Counted from the stretch's first letter, positions 35,982 through 45,981 are shown. The stretch: DNA of 64,000 nt from Geomonas limicola (GCF_014193675.1 NZ_BLXZ01000001.1:865351-929350), one strand, 5' to 3'. Notes: generated by a model from the letters alone, not told the origin. Numbers and translations: made by a program.

Positions 35982-36812
35982 ATGAAGAGATTCACCCGCA
36001 GCACTCTGTCCCGCAGCCTGAGCGTCCTCACCTTGGCAGCCTCCCTGCTGCTGCCGCTCGCCGCGGCGGAAAACGCCCACGCCGGTGCCGCCGCCTGGCA
36101 GTCCACCAACTTCCAGTACATCTGGGGCAGCGGCTACCGTAACCCGAGCTTTGTTCCTGACGCGAACGGTCACATGGCCTCGACCAAGGACAACAACCGC
36201 TCGACCATCACCGTCGAGCACGCCGACGCCTGGAAATACGGCGACAACTTCGTCTTCTTCGATATCACCAACGGCGAGGTGAACCGCAAGGGGACCGACA
36301 AGAAGACCTCCATCTACGGCGAGCTCTCCCCGCGCCTGAGCCTCGGCAAGATCAGCGGTCAGGATCTCTCCTTCCTCTTCGTGAAAGACGTCCTTTTGGC
36401 CGGCACCCTCGAGGTCGACGGCGGCGGTGGTGGCGGTTTCCACAACTACCTCTACGGTCTGGGCTTCAGCCTCAACCTGCCGAAGTTCAACTTCGCCGAC
36501 CTCAACGTGTACGTTCGTAACGACACCAACCAGTCCGGCGTGACCTACCAGATCACCCCCTGCTGGCAGCTCCCCTTCACCGTCGGCAAGGCCGACTTCG
36601 TCTTCGAAGGCTTCGCCGACATCGCCGGTCCGGAAGGGGACCTCTCCTTCAACGTCGACTTCCAGCCCCGCCTGCTCCTCGACCTGGGCAAAATGTGGGA
36701 CAAGCCGGGCAACCTGTACTTCGGTACCGAAGTCATGATCTGGCACAACAAGTACGGCTTCAAAGGCGTGAACGAGTTCGTGCCGCAGGCCATGGTGAAG
36801 TGGGTGCTCTAG
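35982..36812 (+). CDS. Tsx/OmpK-like nucleoside-specific outer membrane channel
   Basis: 276 residues with a long signal peptide ending near NAHA (about residue 34). The mature part begins WQSTNFQYIWGSGY, then VEHADAWKYGDNFVFFD, and later strands end in the aromatic-rich VPQAMVKWVL; these are typical of the nucleoside-specific channel-forming Tsx/OmpK family. A run of six glycines near residue 150 is an unusual loop. AAAGGAG lies about 9 nt before ATG. It is followed by its own strong terminator. Confidence 0.85.
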   Translation: MKRFTRSTLSRSLSVLTLAASLLLPLAAAENAHAGAAAWQSTNFQYIWGSGYRNPSFVPDANGHMASTKDNNRSTITVEHADAWKYGDNFVFFDITNGEVNRKGTDKKTSIYGELSPRLSLGKISGQDLSFLFVKDVLLAGTLEVDGGGGGGFHNYLYGLGFSLNLPKFNFADLNVYVRNDTNQSGVTYQITPCWQLPFTVGKADFVFEGFADIAGPEGDLSFNVDFQPRLLLDLGKMWDKPGNLYFGTEVMIWHNKYGFKGVNEFVPQAMVKWVL

Positions 36813-36857
36813 TCTGAGCCCTTAAGGCCGTGACTATCGGCCATGAAGCTAGCTAAA

Positions 36858-36891
36858 AGCCCCCGGATCCCAGCGATCCGGGGGCTTTTTT
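36858..36891 (+). terminator. Terminator after the porin gene
   Basis: A perfect 12-bp stem (36858-36869 with 36875-36886), loop CCAGC, then TTTTTT. Confidence 0.92.
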
Positions 36892-36968
36892 CGTGTTACC
36901 TGTCATTCATCCCTCGGCAGGTCGACCTGGGTACACTCGCCGGATTCGTCGTGGTGGCTTGCAGCTGG

Positions 36969-36974
36969 TATAAT
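36969..36974 (+). promoter_or_regulatory. Extended -10 element before the fused mutase gene
   Basis: TGGTATAAT gives a perfect TATAAT with an extended TGn; the -35 region is weak. It lies about 85 nt before the ATG at 37060. Confidence 0.5.
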
Positions 36975-37059
36975 GAAGGCCGAAACGGGCAGGAGCCGAT
37001 TCCGCTTCTGCCGCCACTTTGGCACAGGTCGCCGCACATGAAAGCCCAGGTGAGTCGCC

Positions 37060-40000
37060 ATGAATGCTGACCTCAAAGCCCCACCCTACCGCATCCTCAC
37101 CGCTGTGGCCGCCTACGATGGCCACGACGCCTCGATACTCGCCCTGAACCGTGCCCTGCTTTCCGGAGCGGTCCCGGTCGAGGTGATCTACCTCGGCTTC
37201 AACATGACCGGAGCACAGATCGCCGCGGCGGCCCTGCAGGAAGGGGTCCACGCCATCGCCGTGAGTTCCTACAACGGCGGCCACCTCCAGTTCTTCCCGC
37301 ACCTGGTGCGGCGCCTGGCCGAGCTGGAGATCCCGGATACCCTGGTGGTCGGGGGCGGCGGCGGAACCATCCTCCCGGCCGACGCCGAGGCCCTGGAACA
37401 GGCAGGTGTCGAAAAGATCTACGGCCCGGGATGGGCGCTCGACGCGGTGGCCGCCGACATCTGCGCGCGTATCGCGGCTCGCAGCGCCGACCGCACCCTC
37501 GCCGACCTGCCGCCATCCGGCTCCGGGCCCCTGGCACCGGTGAGCCTTGCCCGCCTGCTCAGCCTGGCCGAGTTCCCGGACTCCGCAGCGCCGCAGCTCG
37601 CCGGCTGGCTTGCCGGACCTCCGCCGCGCAAGGCCAAGGTGGTGGCGGTTGCCGGAGACGGCGGCGCCGGGAAGAGCACCCTGATCGACGAGCTGATCCG
37701 GCGCCTTTTGGAGAGCGTCCCGGGGCTTCGTATCGCCATCCTCGCCAACGATCCGACAACCGCAAGCCACGGCACCCCCACCGCCTTTCTGGCGGACCGG
37801 GTGCGCATGAACCAGATCTACCACGAGCGGGTCTGGCTGCGCAGCGTGGCGACCGGCAGCCCCTACGCGCCGCTCAGTCCGGCGCTCCCCCCGCTGCTTA
37901 CGGTGCTGCGCCGCGCCGAGTTCGACCTGATCCTGGTCGAGACGCCGGGCACCGGCCAGACCGGGCTCGACCTCGCCGCGCTGGCTGCCGATCTCCTCGT
38001 CTACCTGAAGACGCGCGAGTACGGCAGCGGGCTGCAGCTCGAGAAGGACCAGCTCTTGCGCGACGCCGACCTGGTGGTGCTCAACAAGGCGGACCTGGAG
38101 GGGGCCGAGGCGGCCTTCGGCGAGATGCAGGGGGTGCTCTCCAGCTTCGGGAAGCCGCCGGCACTCTTTGCAACCACCGCCAAAGCGGCGCGCGATCCCG
38201 GGCTGGACCAACTGGCGGCCGAGTTCTGCCGTCGCCTGGGGTGGGACTACCCACAGACGCCGGCGACCACCGACATCTTCAGCTATGCGAAGCAGAGTGT
38301 CCTGGTGCCGCACCGGCGCCGGGCCTACCTGGCCGAGATCGCCGACAAGGTGCGTGGCTACGACCGCTGGACCCGCGAGCAGCTGCGCCTGGTGCGGGAA
38401 AACCCGGGCGACCTCTCGCGTCTTGACCCGGAGTGCGCCCGGCTTCTCACCGAGTGGCCGCGGCAGTGGCAGGAGCTCTCGCTCCAGGCGGCCGGCGCAC
38501 AGGGGATCGAGCCCTGGGTCGAGTCCTTGAACGGGCTCAAGCTCCCCCGGGTGGCGCTCCCCGATCCGGAGGACCGTCCGGAGTCGTTGCGTTTCTTGCT
38601 CGAGGAGGGTCTGCCGGGATCGTTCCCCTTCGCAACCGGCTGTTTCCCCTACCGTACCGCGAGCGCCGGGGAGACCACCCGGCAGTTCGCCGGCCTGCGC
38701 GGTCCCGAGGAGACCAACAAGCGGCTGCATTTTCTCGCCCGCGGGGTCGCCCGCCCGCGCCTCTCCATCGCCTTCGACGGCGTCACCCTCTACGGCGCGG
38801 ACAGCGACGAGGACCCCGGCAGCGTCGGCAAGATCGGCGAAGGAGGGGTGGCGATCGACACCTGGGAGGACCTGAAGCTGGTGCTCGAGGGGTTCAGCAT
38901 CCCCGAGATCAGCAGCTCGATGACCATCAACGGTCCGGCCCCCATACTGCTCGCCATGTACTTCGTGGCGGCCCAGGAGCTGGAACTGGAACGCGCCGCA
39001 CGCGAGCGGGGAGCCCCGCTTGGCGAGAAGGAGCGCGAGGAGCTGAAACGGCGCACCGTCCAAGAGCTGCGCGGCACGCTGCAGGCCGACATCCTGAAGG
39101 AGGTGCAGGCGCAAAACGAGAACATCTTCCAGCCCGACTTCGCCATCAAGCTTTTGGGCGACATCCAGGAGTGGTTCATCGCAAACGGGGTGCGCAAGTT
39201 CTACTCGCTCTCCATCTCGGGCTACCACATCGGCGAAGCGGGGGCGAGCCCGGTGCAGGAAATCGCCTTTACCCTCGCCAACGGCTTCACCTACCTGGAG
39301 AACTTCCTGGCCCGCGGCATGACCGTCGACGCCTTCGCGCCGAGCTTTTCCTTCTTCTTCCGGGTCTCCCACGAGGCGGAGTGGCTTGCCTACGGAGCGG
39401 TCTGCCGCAAGATCTGGGCGATCGCGCTGCGCGACGTCTACCGGGCCTCGGCACGCTCGCAGCTCTTCAAGTTCCACACCCAGACCTCGGGCCGGGCCCT
39501 GCAAGCCGAGGAGTGGGACACCCTGAACCCGCTGCGCATGTGCTACCACGCCCTTCTTGGCCTTCTGGCGAACACCAACTCGCTGCACGTCGATTCGGCC
39601 GACGAGCCGATGACCACGCCGGGGGAAAAGTGGGTGCGCCAGGCGACCATGGTCCCCAACTACCTGCGCGAGGAGGCCGAGGGGTTCCTGATCCAGAACC
39701 TGCTCTCCGGTTCCTACGCCTTCAGGGCCCTGGTGGCCGAGGTGCAGGCCAGGGTCCTCCAGGAATTCGACCGGCTGGACCAGCTGGGCGGGGTGCTGCC
39801 GGCCACCGAGCTTGGCTACCAGCGCCGGATGATCGCCGAACAGAGCACGCGCTACGAGGAGCAGCGCAGGCGTGCCTCGCCCGAGCACCCGGAGGCACCC
39901 CGGCGCCGCATCATCGGCTACAACGCCTTCGAACTGGCGGGCGGTGACCCGGGGAAATATCCGCCGGTTGCCGAGTTGGCCCGTCCGGGGGCCGAGGACG

Positions 40001-40203
40001 CCGAGCGTCAGCTGAAGCGGCTTGCGGATTTCAGGGAGCGGCACCGCGAGGACGCCCCGCGCTACCTGGCCCGCCTGAGGGAGGTGGCGCTCAGCGAGGG
40101 GAACGTCTTCGGCGAACTGCTGGAGACGGTGCGACATGCAAGCCTCGGGCAGATTACCCGGACCCTGGCGCAGGTGGGAGGACGCTATCGGAAGATGGTG
40201 TAG
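37060..40203 (+). CDS. icmF: Fused B12-dependent acyl-CoA mutase (IcmF family)
   Basis: 1047 residues in three parts. 1-140: cobalamin-binding domain with the DGH cobalt-ligand motif in AYDGHDASI, SSYNGGH and VVGGGGGTILP. About 190-420: MeaB/ArgK-type GTPase with P-loop GDGGAGKST near 198-206, Walker B LILVETPGTGQ and NKAD. About 520-1045: mutase barrel with MTINGPAP, QADILKE, SISGYHIGEAGASP and HTQTSGR. IcmF interconverts isobutyryl- and n-butyryl-CoA, with the fused GTPase protecting the adenosylcobalamin radical. GCFPY keeps a Phe where methylmalonyl-CoA mutases have Tyr, by my alignment. The segment after QTSGR is divergent, so the substrate could be another branched acyl-CoA. The long open frame on the opposite strand is shadow. 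Confidence 0.92.
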   Translation: MNADLKAPPYRILTAVAAYDGHDASILALNRALLSGAVPVEVIYLGFNMTGAQIAAAALQEGVHAIAVSSYNGGHLQFFPHLVRRLAELEIPDTLVVGGGGGTILPADAEALEQAGVEKIYGPGWALDAVAADICARIAARSADRTLADLPPSGSGPLAPVSLARLLSLAEFPDSAAPQLAGWLAGPPPRKAKVVAVAGDGGAGKSTLIDELIRRLLESVPGLRIAILANDPTTASHGTPTAFLADRVRMNQIYHERVWLRSVATGSPYAPLSPALPPLLTVLRRAEFDLILVETPGTGQTGLDLAALAADLLVYLKTREYGSGLQLEKDQLLRDADLVVLNKADLEGAEAAFGEMQGVLSSFGKPPALFATTAKAARDPGLDQLAAEFCRRLGWDYPQTPATTDIFSYAKQSVLVPHRRRAYLAEIADKVRGYDRWTREQLRLVRENPGDLSRLDPECARLLTEWPRQWQELSLQAAGAQGIEPWVESLNGLKLPRVALPDPEDRPESLRFLLEEGLPGSFPFATGCFPYRTASAGETTRQFAGLRGPEETNKRLHFLARGVARPRLSIAFDGVTLYGADSDEDPGSVGKIGEGGVAIDTWEDLKLVLEGFSIPEISSSMTINGPAPILLAMYFVAAQELELERAARERGAPLGEKEREELKRRTVQELRGTLQADILKEVQAQNENIFQPDFAIKLLGDIQEWFIANGVRKFYSLSISGYHIGEAGASPVQEIAFTLANGFTYLENFLARGMTVDAFAPSFSFFFRVSHEAEWLAYGAVCRKIWAIALRDVYRASARSQLFKFHTQTSGRALQAEEWDTLNPLRMCYHALLGLLANTNSLHVDSADEPMTTPGEKWVRQATMVPNYLREEAEGFLIQNLLSGSYAFRALVAEVQARVLQEFDRLDQLGGVLPATELGYQRRMIAEQSTRYEEQRRRASPEHPEAPRRRIIGYNAFELAGGDPGKYPPVAELARPGAEDAERQLKRLADFRERHREDAPRYLARLREVALSEGNVFGELLETVRHASLGQITRTLAQVGGRYRKMV

Positions 40204-40267
40204 GGCGAAGGGAGATGGCACCGATACGACAACAGCATCCTTTGGGATGCCTTTCAGGAGAGAAGAG

Positions 40268-40912
40268 ATGATAGAAGCGGGCGACGAGGTGGTAAGCGAG
40301 GCGGAGGTTGTTGACGAGGAGATCCCCTGCGTCAGGGTGAGACGCGGCACGCTGCCGGACAAGATCGACCGGCTGGAGCCCAAGGAGCGCCAGGGGCTTA
40401 CCGTGGTCATTACCGGCAACGGCAAGGGAAAAACCACCTCGGCACTGGGGATGGCGGTGCGGGCCTGCGGTCACGGACAACGGGTCTGCATCATCCAGTT
40501 CATGAAGGGCGACCTGTACGCAGGCGAGTGGGACGGGGTGCGCCAGCTTACGGGGGTGGAGCTGCATACCACCGGCAAGGGTTTTTGCGGCATCCAGGGA
40601 AACCCCTACCCTTTCAGCGAGCACCGCGACAACGCTCACGACGCCCTGGACCTCGCCCGCGAGAAGATGGCCTCCGGAAAGTTCGACCTGGTCATCCTGG
40701 ACGAGATCAACAACGCGCTGAAACTCAAGCTGGTAGACCTGGAGCCGGTACTTGAGCTGCTCCGCAGTAAGCCGGCGCTCTTGCACCTGGTGCTGACCGG
40801 CCGTGACGCGCATCCCGAGGTCGTGGAACTTGCCGACACGGTGAGCGAGGTTAACGAGATCAAGCACGCCTACCGCAAGGGGATCGAACCACAACCCGGC
40901 ATCGACTACTGA
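40268..40912 (+). CDS. cobO: Cob(I)alamin adenosyltransferase, CobO/BtuR type
   Basis: 214 residues. P-loop GNGKGKTTSALGMAVRACGHG, then CIIQFMKG, and Walker B FDLVILDEINNAL; the later VLTGRDAHPEVVELADTVSE is also typical. It makes adenosylcobalamin from cob(I)alamin and ATP. It is 64 nt after the B12-dependent mutase gene and almost certainly supplies its cofactor. The N-terminal ~40 residues, acidic (GDEVVSEAEVVDEE), are an extension compared with the core enzyme. Start ATG 40268, with AGGAG 8 nt before. Confidence 0.92.
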   Translation: MIEAGDEVVSEAEVVDEEIPCVRVRRGTLPDKIDRLEPKERQGLTVVITGNGKGKTTSALGMAVRACGHGQRVCIIQFMKGDLYAGEWDGVRQLTGVELHTTGKGFCGIQGNPYPFSEHRDNAHDALDLAREKMASGKFDLVILDEINNALKLKLVDLEPVLELLRSKPALLHLVLTGRDAHPEVVELADTVSEVNEIKHAYRKGIEPQPGIDY

Positions 40913-40995
40913 GTCCCGGCTGGTGTAACGGCCGGTGTGCCGACACCCCGGTCCGGCACCGCGGTAACGGATCGCCCCGGGACACCTGCAACAAT

Positions 40996-41031
40996 AAGGG
41001 GGACGCAGGCTACTACCTGTGTCCCCCTTTT
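40996..41031. terminator. Bidirectional terminator between cobO and the NAD(P)-binding gene
   Basis: A 14-bp imperfect stem (AAGGGGGACGCAGG with CCTGTGTCCCCCTT), 6-nt loop, flanked by A/T runs on both sides. It serves two convergent transcripts. Confidence 0.85.
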
Positions 41032-41071
41032 CTTGCATCCCGCGATCAACACATTCAGGCGGGCTGGTGCG

Positions 41072-41977
41072 TCACGACTTCTGCAGGGTCTTCTCCTCCT
41101 CGAGCGCCTGCATCACCGCCTCGTTAAACGGGGTGAGCGGAAACGGGATGAGCTCCCGGATCCGGTTCTCCCGGCAGATCACCTCGCTCGCCAGCCCCTC
41201 GATGAGGGGGATCGCGATAGACGGTTTGACCGGCGTGATGAGCCCCACCCAGTAGGAGGAGAGCCGCGGCGTCAAAACCGGCACCGGCACGATGGCCAGG
41301 CGCCGCCCCGCCAGTGCCGCGAAACGCTCCATCATCTCCCGGTAACTCAGGATTTCCGGCCCGCCGATATCGAAGGTCTCCCCGGCGGTCGCCTCCTCGA
41401 AGAAGCAGCCCACCAGGTAACGGATCACATCACCCACAGCGATCGGCTGGCACCGGGTACTCACCCAGCGGGGGGTGATCATCACGGGGAGGTGCAGGAC
41501 CAGCGCCCTGATCATCTCGAATGAGGCGCCACCGGCCCCGTAGATGATGGCCGCCCGCAGGAACGTGGTGGCATAGCTCCCCTGTTTGAGGATGCTGGCC
41601 ACTTCGAGCCGGCTGGCCAGGTGGCCGGAGAGCCCGGCTCCGGTCTCGCCGAGCCCCCCCAGGTATATGACCCGGCGCACCCCGGCCTGTTCAGCGGCGC
41701 GGCGCAGGTTTTCCGCGGCCTCCCGGTCGCGACGCTCGAATTCGGTGCGTCCTCCGGCCATGGAGTGCACCAGGTAGTAGACCGTGTCCACACCAGCCAG
41801 GGCGGGTTGCAGCGTGAGCGGCTCCAGCAGGTCGCCCTGCACGATTTCCACCGGTACCGGAAACTGGACCGGACTGCGCACCAGGCAGCGCACCGGTACC
41901 CCCCGGGCCGCCAGCGCCACGACCAGCCGCCGTCCGATGAAACCGGATGCTCCCGTCACCAATACCCTTCGATCCAT
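41072..41977 (-). CDS. NAD(P)-binding SDR-like protein (NDUFA9/NmrA-like)
   Basis: 301 residues. N-terminal Rossmann motif VLVTGASGFIGRRLV, then DLLEPLTLQPALAGVDTVYYLVHSM, RVIYLGGL and LRAAIIYGAGGASFEMIR; a C-terminal helical part follows. This is the extended/atypical SDR branch found in NDUFA9-like and DUF2867-associated proteins. The catalytic Tyr is unclear, so it may bind rather than reduce. GGGGAGG lies about 6 nt before ATG. Confidence 0.8.
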   Translation of the reverse strand: MDRRVLVTGASGFIGRRLVVALAARGVPVRCLVRSPVQFPVPVEIVQGDLLEPLTLQPALAGVDTVYYLVHSMAGGRTEFERRDREAAENLRRAAEQAGVRRVIYLGGLGETGAGLSGHLASRLEVASILKQGSYATTFLRAAIIYGAGGASFEMIRALVLHLPVMITPRWVSTRCQPIAVGDVIRYLVGCFFEEATAGETFDIGGPEILSYREMMERFAALAGRRLAIVPVPVLTPRLSSYWVGLITPVKPSIAIPLIEGLASEVICRENRIRELIPFPLTPFNEAVMQALEEEKTLQKS

Positions 41978-42254
41978 GACTCCTCCCCTCCCCTTCGTAC
42001 CACCTTTGCACGGCGACGGCTGGCACCGACTATACCACAGCGTTTTGCCCCATCAACCGCTGCCCCTGTAAACAAAAGTACTTCAGTCAACTAATGAATG
42101 TGACGAAGAGGAGTTAAGGATGCCGCCATCTCCTGGCCGCAAGCCCAGCAGATTCAAGATAAACCCGCATGGAACCTGACGTTACGGCTACGACAAAAAA
42201 GCCAGCCGAGAAACGGTGCTTCATGAAGAAGCGCGCTTGGCCTCGAGAATAACC

Positions 42255-44024
42255 ATGTCACTACCTGCAGCACTTCCCGAGGCGAGCCCCCAGGCCCTCC
42301 CCTCACCCGGCACCGGCCGCCCGGCCGGCAAACTGATCGAGTCGACCCCGGAGACCCGCGCGCTCACCCTGCTGATCGCCGAAGACGACCCGGTCAGTCG
42401 CGGTCTGCTCTCCTTTTGTACCCAGGAACTCTTCAAGGAGGTGCTCCTGGCGGATAACGGCCTGCAGGCGCTGACCCTGTTTCGGGAGCGCCAGCCCGAT
42501 ATGGTGCTCACCGACCAGGTGATGCCCGGGTTGACAGGCCTGGAGCTCATGGAGGCAATCCGCGCCGACGGGGACCGGACCCCGGTGATCCTGATGACCA
42601 CGGTGCACGACCGGGTGCTCTTGCAGGCGATCAACCAGGGGGTCGACCGCTTCGTTCCCAAGCCCTTCGACCTCGCCCACCTGGTCCGTACCCTGAGCAC
42701 GGTGGCCGCTGAAGTGGTGAACCGCAGGGTGGTGGAGCGGCACCGGGAGCAGGAAGTGGAGCTGCTGCGCTACCGGGATACCTACAACGCGCTGCAGCAG
42801 GAGTCCGCCCGGCGCAAGGAGCGCCACGTGGTGCGCCACGACCTCCTGCACCAGGTGATACCCGGCAGCAGCGCCCGCTGGGCCATCAACGTCGCCTTTA
42901 CCCCCCGCGATATCATGTGCGGCGACGGCTACTCGGTGCGCCAGCTCTTCGACGGGCGCCAGCTGGTCTTCCTGGTGGACGCCATGGGCTCGGGAATGTC
43001 CGCCTCGCTCACCGCCATGCTCACCACCTCGTTCTTCAACTACCAGGTGGACCACCTGCACCGCTGGCGCAACTTCGACCTGGCGACGCTCCTGGAGCGC
43101 TTCCAGGAATACCTATCGAGCGTCCTGTTCGAAGAGGAGGTGCTCTCCTGCGGCTTTCTGCTGATCGACCTCAAGCGCGAGGAGCTCGAGGCGGCCCTCT
43201 TCGCCCTGCCGCCGCTTCTCTTGCGCCGGGTCGACGGGAGCATCGAGAAAATCCCGGGAAGGAACCCACCGCTGGCGAGCTATTCCACACCGTTTCGGGT
43301 GAACCGGGTCTCGCTCAAGGACGCCGCAAACCTGCTGATCATCACCGACGGGGTCACCGATGCGCCGCTCAAGGAGGGGGGGATCTACCGGGAGGTGCTG
43401 GAGGAAGATTTCCTCAGCACGCCGACGCTCTCCGGCCTCAAAAAGCGCTTCCTTACCCGTATCGAACCAGGCAATCTCGACGACCTCACCGTGCTGCACC
43501 TGCGCCGCCTGGACCTCCCGTCGCAGTGGACCTGGAGCGGACGACCGGAGCTGAACCTAGCCGGCCAGGGGCGGCTCATCGAGGCATTTCTCGCGGCCCT
43601 GGCCCGGGAGATCCGGGTGCCGCAACAGCAGCTGGACGAGGTGGAGCTCATCCTCAGCGAAGCCCTCACCAACGCCTTCGAGCACGGCTGCCTGGGACTC
43701 GAGCGCGACGAGAAGCAACGGCTCGTGGAGTCGGGGGATTTCGAGGCACTCCTCTCGGAACTCCCGCTTCCCCCCGGCGCAAGGATCAGCCTGAAGGCCA
43801 CCCTGTGGCGCGGGGCCCAACAGCCGCTGTTGCTCATCGAGGTGCTTGACTCGGGGCCGGGGATCCCGGCCGCCGCGCTCTACGCAGGGTGCGCACAGAA
43901 AAGCCTGAGCGGACGCGGACTCGCCATGATCGGCAGGCTCTGTGACTCTCTTTTTACCGGTGGCCCCGGAGGCCACCTTTTCATCCTGAAGACGCTCGAT
44001 CAAGGAGAAAGCGATGCAGATTGA
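42255..44024 (+). CDS. Response regulator with PP2C phosphatase and anti-sigma-kinase domains (RsbU-like)
   Basis: 589 residues. Receiver domain about 38-155 (phospho-Asp87 in LTDQVMPG, KPF). A coiled linker then leads to a PP2C/SpoIIE phosphatase domain with the metal Asp residues in CGDGY, VDAMGSGMSA, IITDGVTDA and NLDDLTVL. The C-terminal HATPase_c_2 domain has SEALTNAFEHG, DSGPGIP and GRGLAMIG. The combination suits a partner-switching output: a phosphatase acting on a STAS protein plus a serine kinase. Start uncertain: ATG 42255 or GTG 42216; neither has a good ribosome site. It overlaps the STAS-like gene by 11 nt. Confidence 0.88.
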   Translation: MSLPAALPEASPQALPSPGTGRPAGKLIESTPETRALTLLIAEDDPVSRGLLSFCTQELFKEVLLADNGLQALTLFRERQPDMVLTDQVMPGLTGLELMEAIRADGDRTPVILMTTVHDRVLLQAINQGVDRFVPKPFDLAHLVRTLSTVAAEVVNRRVVERHREQEVELLRYRDTYNALQQESARRKERHVVRHDLLHQVIPGSSARWAINVAFTPRDIMCGDGYSVRQLFDGRQLVFLVDAMGSGMSASLTAMLTTSFFNYQVDHLHRWRNFDLATLLERFQEYLSSVLFEEEVLSCGFLLIDLKREELEAALFALPPLLLRRVDGSIEKIPGRNPPLASYSTPFRVNRVSLKDAANLLIITDGVTDAPLKEGGIYREVLEEDFLSTPTLSGLKKRFLTRIEPGNLDDLTVLHLRRLDLPSQWTWSGRPELNLAGQGRLIEAFLAALAREIRVPQQQLDEVELILSEALTNAFEHGCLGLERDEKQRLVESGDFEALLSELPLPPGARISLKATLWRGAQQPLLLIEVLDSGPGIPAAALYAGCAQKSLSGRGLAMIGRLCDSLFTGGPGGHLFILKTLDQGESDAD

Positions 44025-44316
44025 GGTATCCGGCAGCAGCGAATTGACCATCCGGGGCAACATCAAGTCCATCGAGGACAGCACACGCATCAAGGAGGCG
44101 ATCGTCGCCCTGAAGAAGGGAGAGGCCGGGATCCAGCTCAAGGTCCCCGAGTCGTTCTCCATGACCTCGACGGTGATCGGCTTTTTGATGAAGCTCGTCA
44201 ACGTCGACCGGGTACGCATCGCCCTGGCGGTGGGGGACCAGCGGCTCTACCAACTCATGGAGGAGTTGAGCCTGGTGGAAACCTTCAACGTAAGCCTCTT
44301 GCATGGGCAGAGGTAA
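44014..44316 (+). CDS. STAS-like (anti-anti-sigma factor fold) protein
   Basis: 100 residues. LTIRGNIKSIEDSTRIKEAIV, then VPESFSMTSTVIGFLMKLVN resembles the STAS region around the phosphorylatable serine. It overlaps the phosphatase/kinase gene by 11 nt and has AAGGAG 7 nt before ATG. It is the expected substrate of that gene's PP2C and kinase domains. Downstream target unknown. Confidence 0.75.
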   Translation: MQIEVSGSSELTIRGNIKSIEDSTRIKEAIVALKKGEAGIQLKVPESFSMTSTVIGFLMKLVNVDRVRIALAVGDQRLYQLMEELSLVETFNVSLLHGQR

Positions 44317-44343
44317 CAGTACGACGTAGAGCGGGAGGGGAGT

Positions 44344-45981
44344 ATGACTGCATTACGGGACTGGAAGATCCGCAACAAGATCATCGTGGCACCGGCGCTC
44401 ATGGTCTGCATCATGACCGTCTGGGTGATCGCCTACCTCTTGCCACTCTTCGAAAACGGGCTCCTGAAGGAAAAACAGACCGCGACCCGTCACGTGGTCG
44501 AGCTCTCCTTCGGGATCCTCTCCGAGATCGATAGCCAGGTAAAAAGCGGGGCCCTGAGCCCCGAGGACGGCAGGAAGCTCGCCGCCAACCGGCTCGGCGC
44601 ACTGCGCTACGGGGATAAGGACTACCTCTGGGTGAACGACCTCGCCCCGCGCATGGTGATGCACCCCTTCAAGCCGGAATTAAACGGCAAGGACCTCGCG
44701 GGGGTCAAGGATCCCGACGGGAAGTCGGTCTTCATCGAGTTCGCCCGGGTCTGCAAGGAAAAGGGGGCCGGTTTCGTGGAGTACCGCTGGCCCAAGCCTG
44801 GCGCGGAAAAACCGGTTCCCAAGGTCTCCTACGTGAAGCTCTTCGAGCCCTGGGGTTGGGTGGTGGGAAGCGGCATCTACGTGGACGACCTGTACCAGCA
44901 GATGTTCACCATAAAGATGATCCTTTTGGGTGGCGATATCGCCTTCGCGCTGTTCATCATCGCCTTCTCGGTAGTGGTGAGCCGCCAGGTGACCGTGCCG
45001 GTCAAGCAGATGGTGCAGATGGCCGACGACCTGGCCCACGGCGAGGGGGACCTCACCAAGCGACTGGGGCTCACCCACAAAGACGAGGTGGGCGAGGCGG
45101 CGCAACTGATCGACCAGTTCATCGCCAAGGTGCAGGACAGCGTGGCGCAGTCGGTGGAGAGCTCGCAGGAGACCGCGCTGGCGAGCCAGGAACTCTCGCA
45201 CATCGTGGGGAACCTCACGGAGAACGTCCAGCGCCAGACCGAGATGATCGGCGAGAGCAACCGGCTCACCATGGACGTGGCGGGGAACCTGGACATCACC
45301 GAGGAGATGGCGGTATCCACCACCGAGACCATCGAGGCGACCCGCGCCACCTTGCAGCGCTTCGTGGAGGACCTGAACCGGGCCGGCGGGATCATCATCG
45401 GCGAGAGCGAGCAGCAGGCAGCACTCACCGCGCAAACCCAGGAGCTCGCCGCGCGCGCCGCGGACATCGGCCAGGTGCTCGAGATCATCGCCGACATCGC
45501 CGACCAGACGAACCTTTTGGCCTTGAACGCCTCGATCGAGGCGGCACGGGCCGGCGAGGCGGGGCGCGGTTTTGCCGTGGTGGCCGACGAGGTACGCGCC
45601 CTGGCGGCCAAGACCCAGAGCTCGCTCTCCCAGATCGACGCGGGGGTGCAGGCGGTGGTGAAGGGGGTGGACCTGGTCTGCGGCGCCAACGTGAAGAGCG
45701 CCGGACGGATGCGGGAGATCGCCGAGGAGACCCGGCGCCTGATCGTGAACGTGGGCGAGACCGACCAGCGGCTCGAGGGGGCGGTGAACATCGCCTCGGA
45801 CCTGGTCAACAAGAGCACCTACATCGCCACCCGGACCAAGGAGCTCATCGAGCACCTGGGAGAGATCATCGTGCTCTCCGGTCAGAACAACCTGGTGGCC
45901 GGCGAGGTAGGGGGCGTCGCGGCGGGGCTTGCCGAGAAGTCCGAGCAGCTGCGCGGCGTACTCTCCCGCTTCAGGGTGTAG
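44344..45981 (+). CDS. Methyl-accepting chemotaxis protein with single Cache domain
   Basis: 545 residues. TM1 about 16-35, periplasmic sCache_2 domain about 40-190 ([19 protein letters not shown], then [20 protein letters not shown]), TM2 about 195-218, HAMP, and the signalling domain with the tip region around [20 protein letters not shown]. sCache_2 domains bind small carboxylates in known cases. It lies 27 nt after the STAS-like gene, so all three may be one operon. The 3' end overlaps the convergent MocR gene by 11 nt. Confidence 0.92.
   Translation: MTALRDWKIRNKIIVAPALMVCIMTVWVIAYLLPLFENGLLKEKQTATRHVVELSFGILSEIDSQVKSGALSPEDGRKLAANRLGALRYGDKDYLWVNDLAPRMVMHPFKPELNGKDLAGVKDPDGKSVFIEFARVCKEKGAGFVEYRWPKPGAEKPVPKVSYVKLFEPWGWVVGSGIYVDDLYQQMFTIKMILLGGDIAFALFIIAFSVVVSRQVTVPVKQMVQMADDLAHGEGDLTKRLGLTHKDEVGEAAQLIDQFIAKVQDSVAQSVESSQETALASQELSHIVGNLTENVQRQTEMIGESNRLTMDVAGNLDITEEMAVSTTETIEATRATLQRFVEDLNRAGGIIIGESEQQAALTAQTQELAARAADIGQVLEIIADIADQTNLLALNASIEAARAGEAGRGFAVVADEVRALAAKTQSSLSQIDAGVQAVVKGVDLVCGANVKSAGRMREIAEETRRLIVNVGETDQRLEGAVNIASDLVNKSTYIATRTKELIEHLGEIIVLSGQNNLVAGEVGGVAAGLAEKSEQLRGVLSRFRV

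Noticed and set aside
36907..40437. An open frame of over 1100 codons on the minus strand opposite the fused mutase
   Set aside because: It is antisense to a gene with strong family motifs throughout. Long antisense frames are expected in high-GC DNA, and its translation shows no domain.
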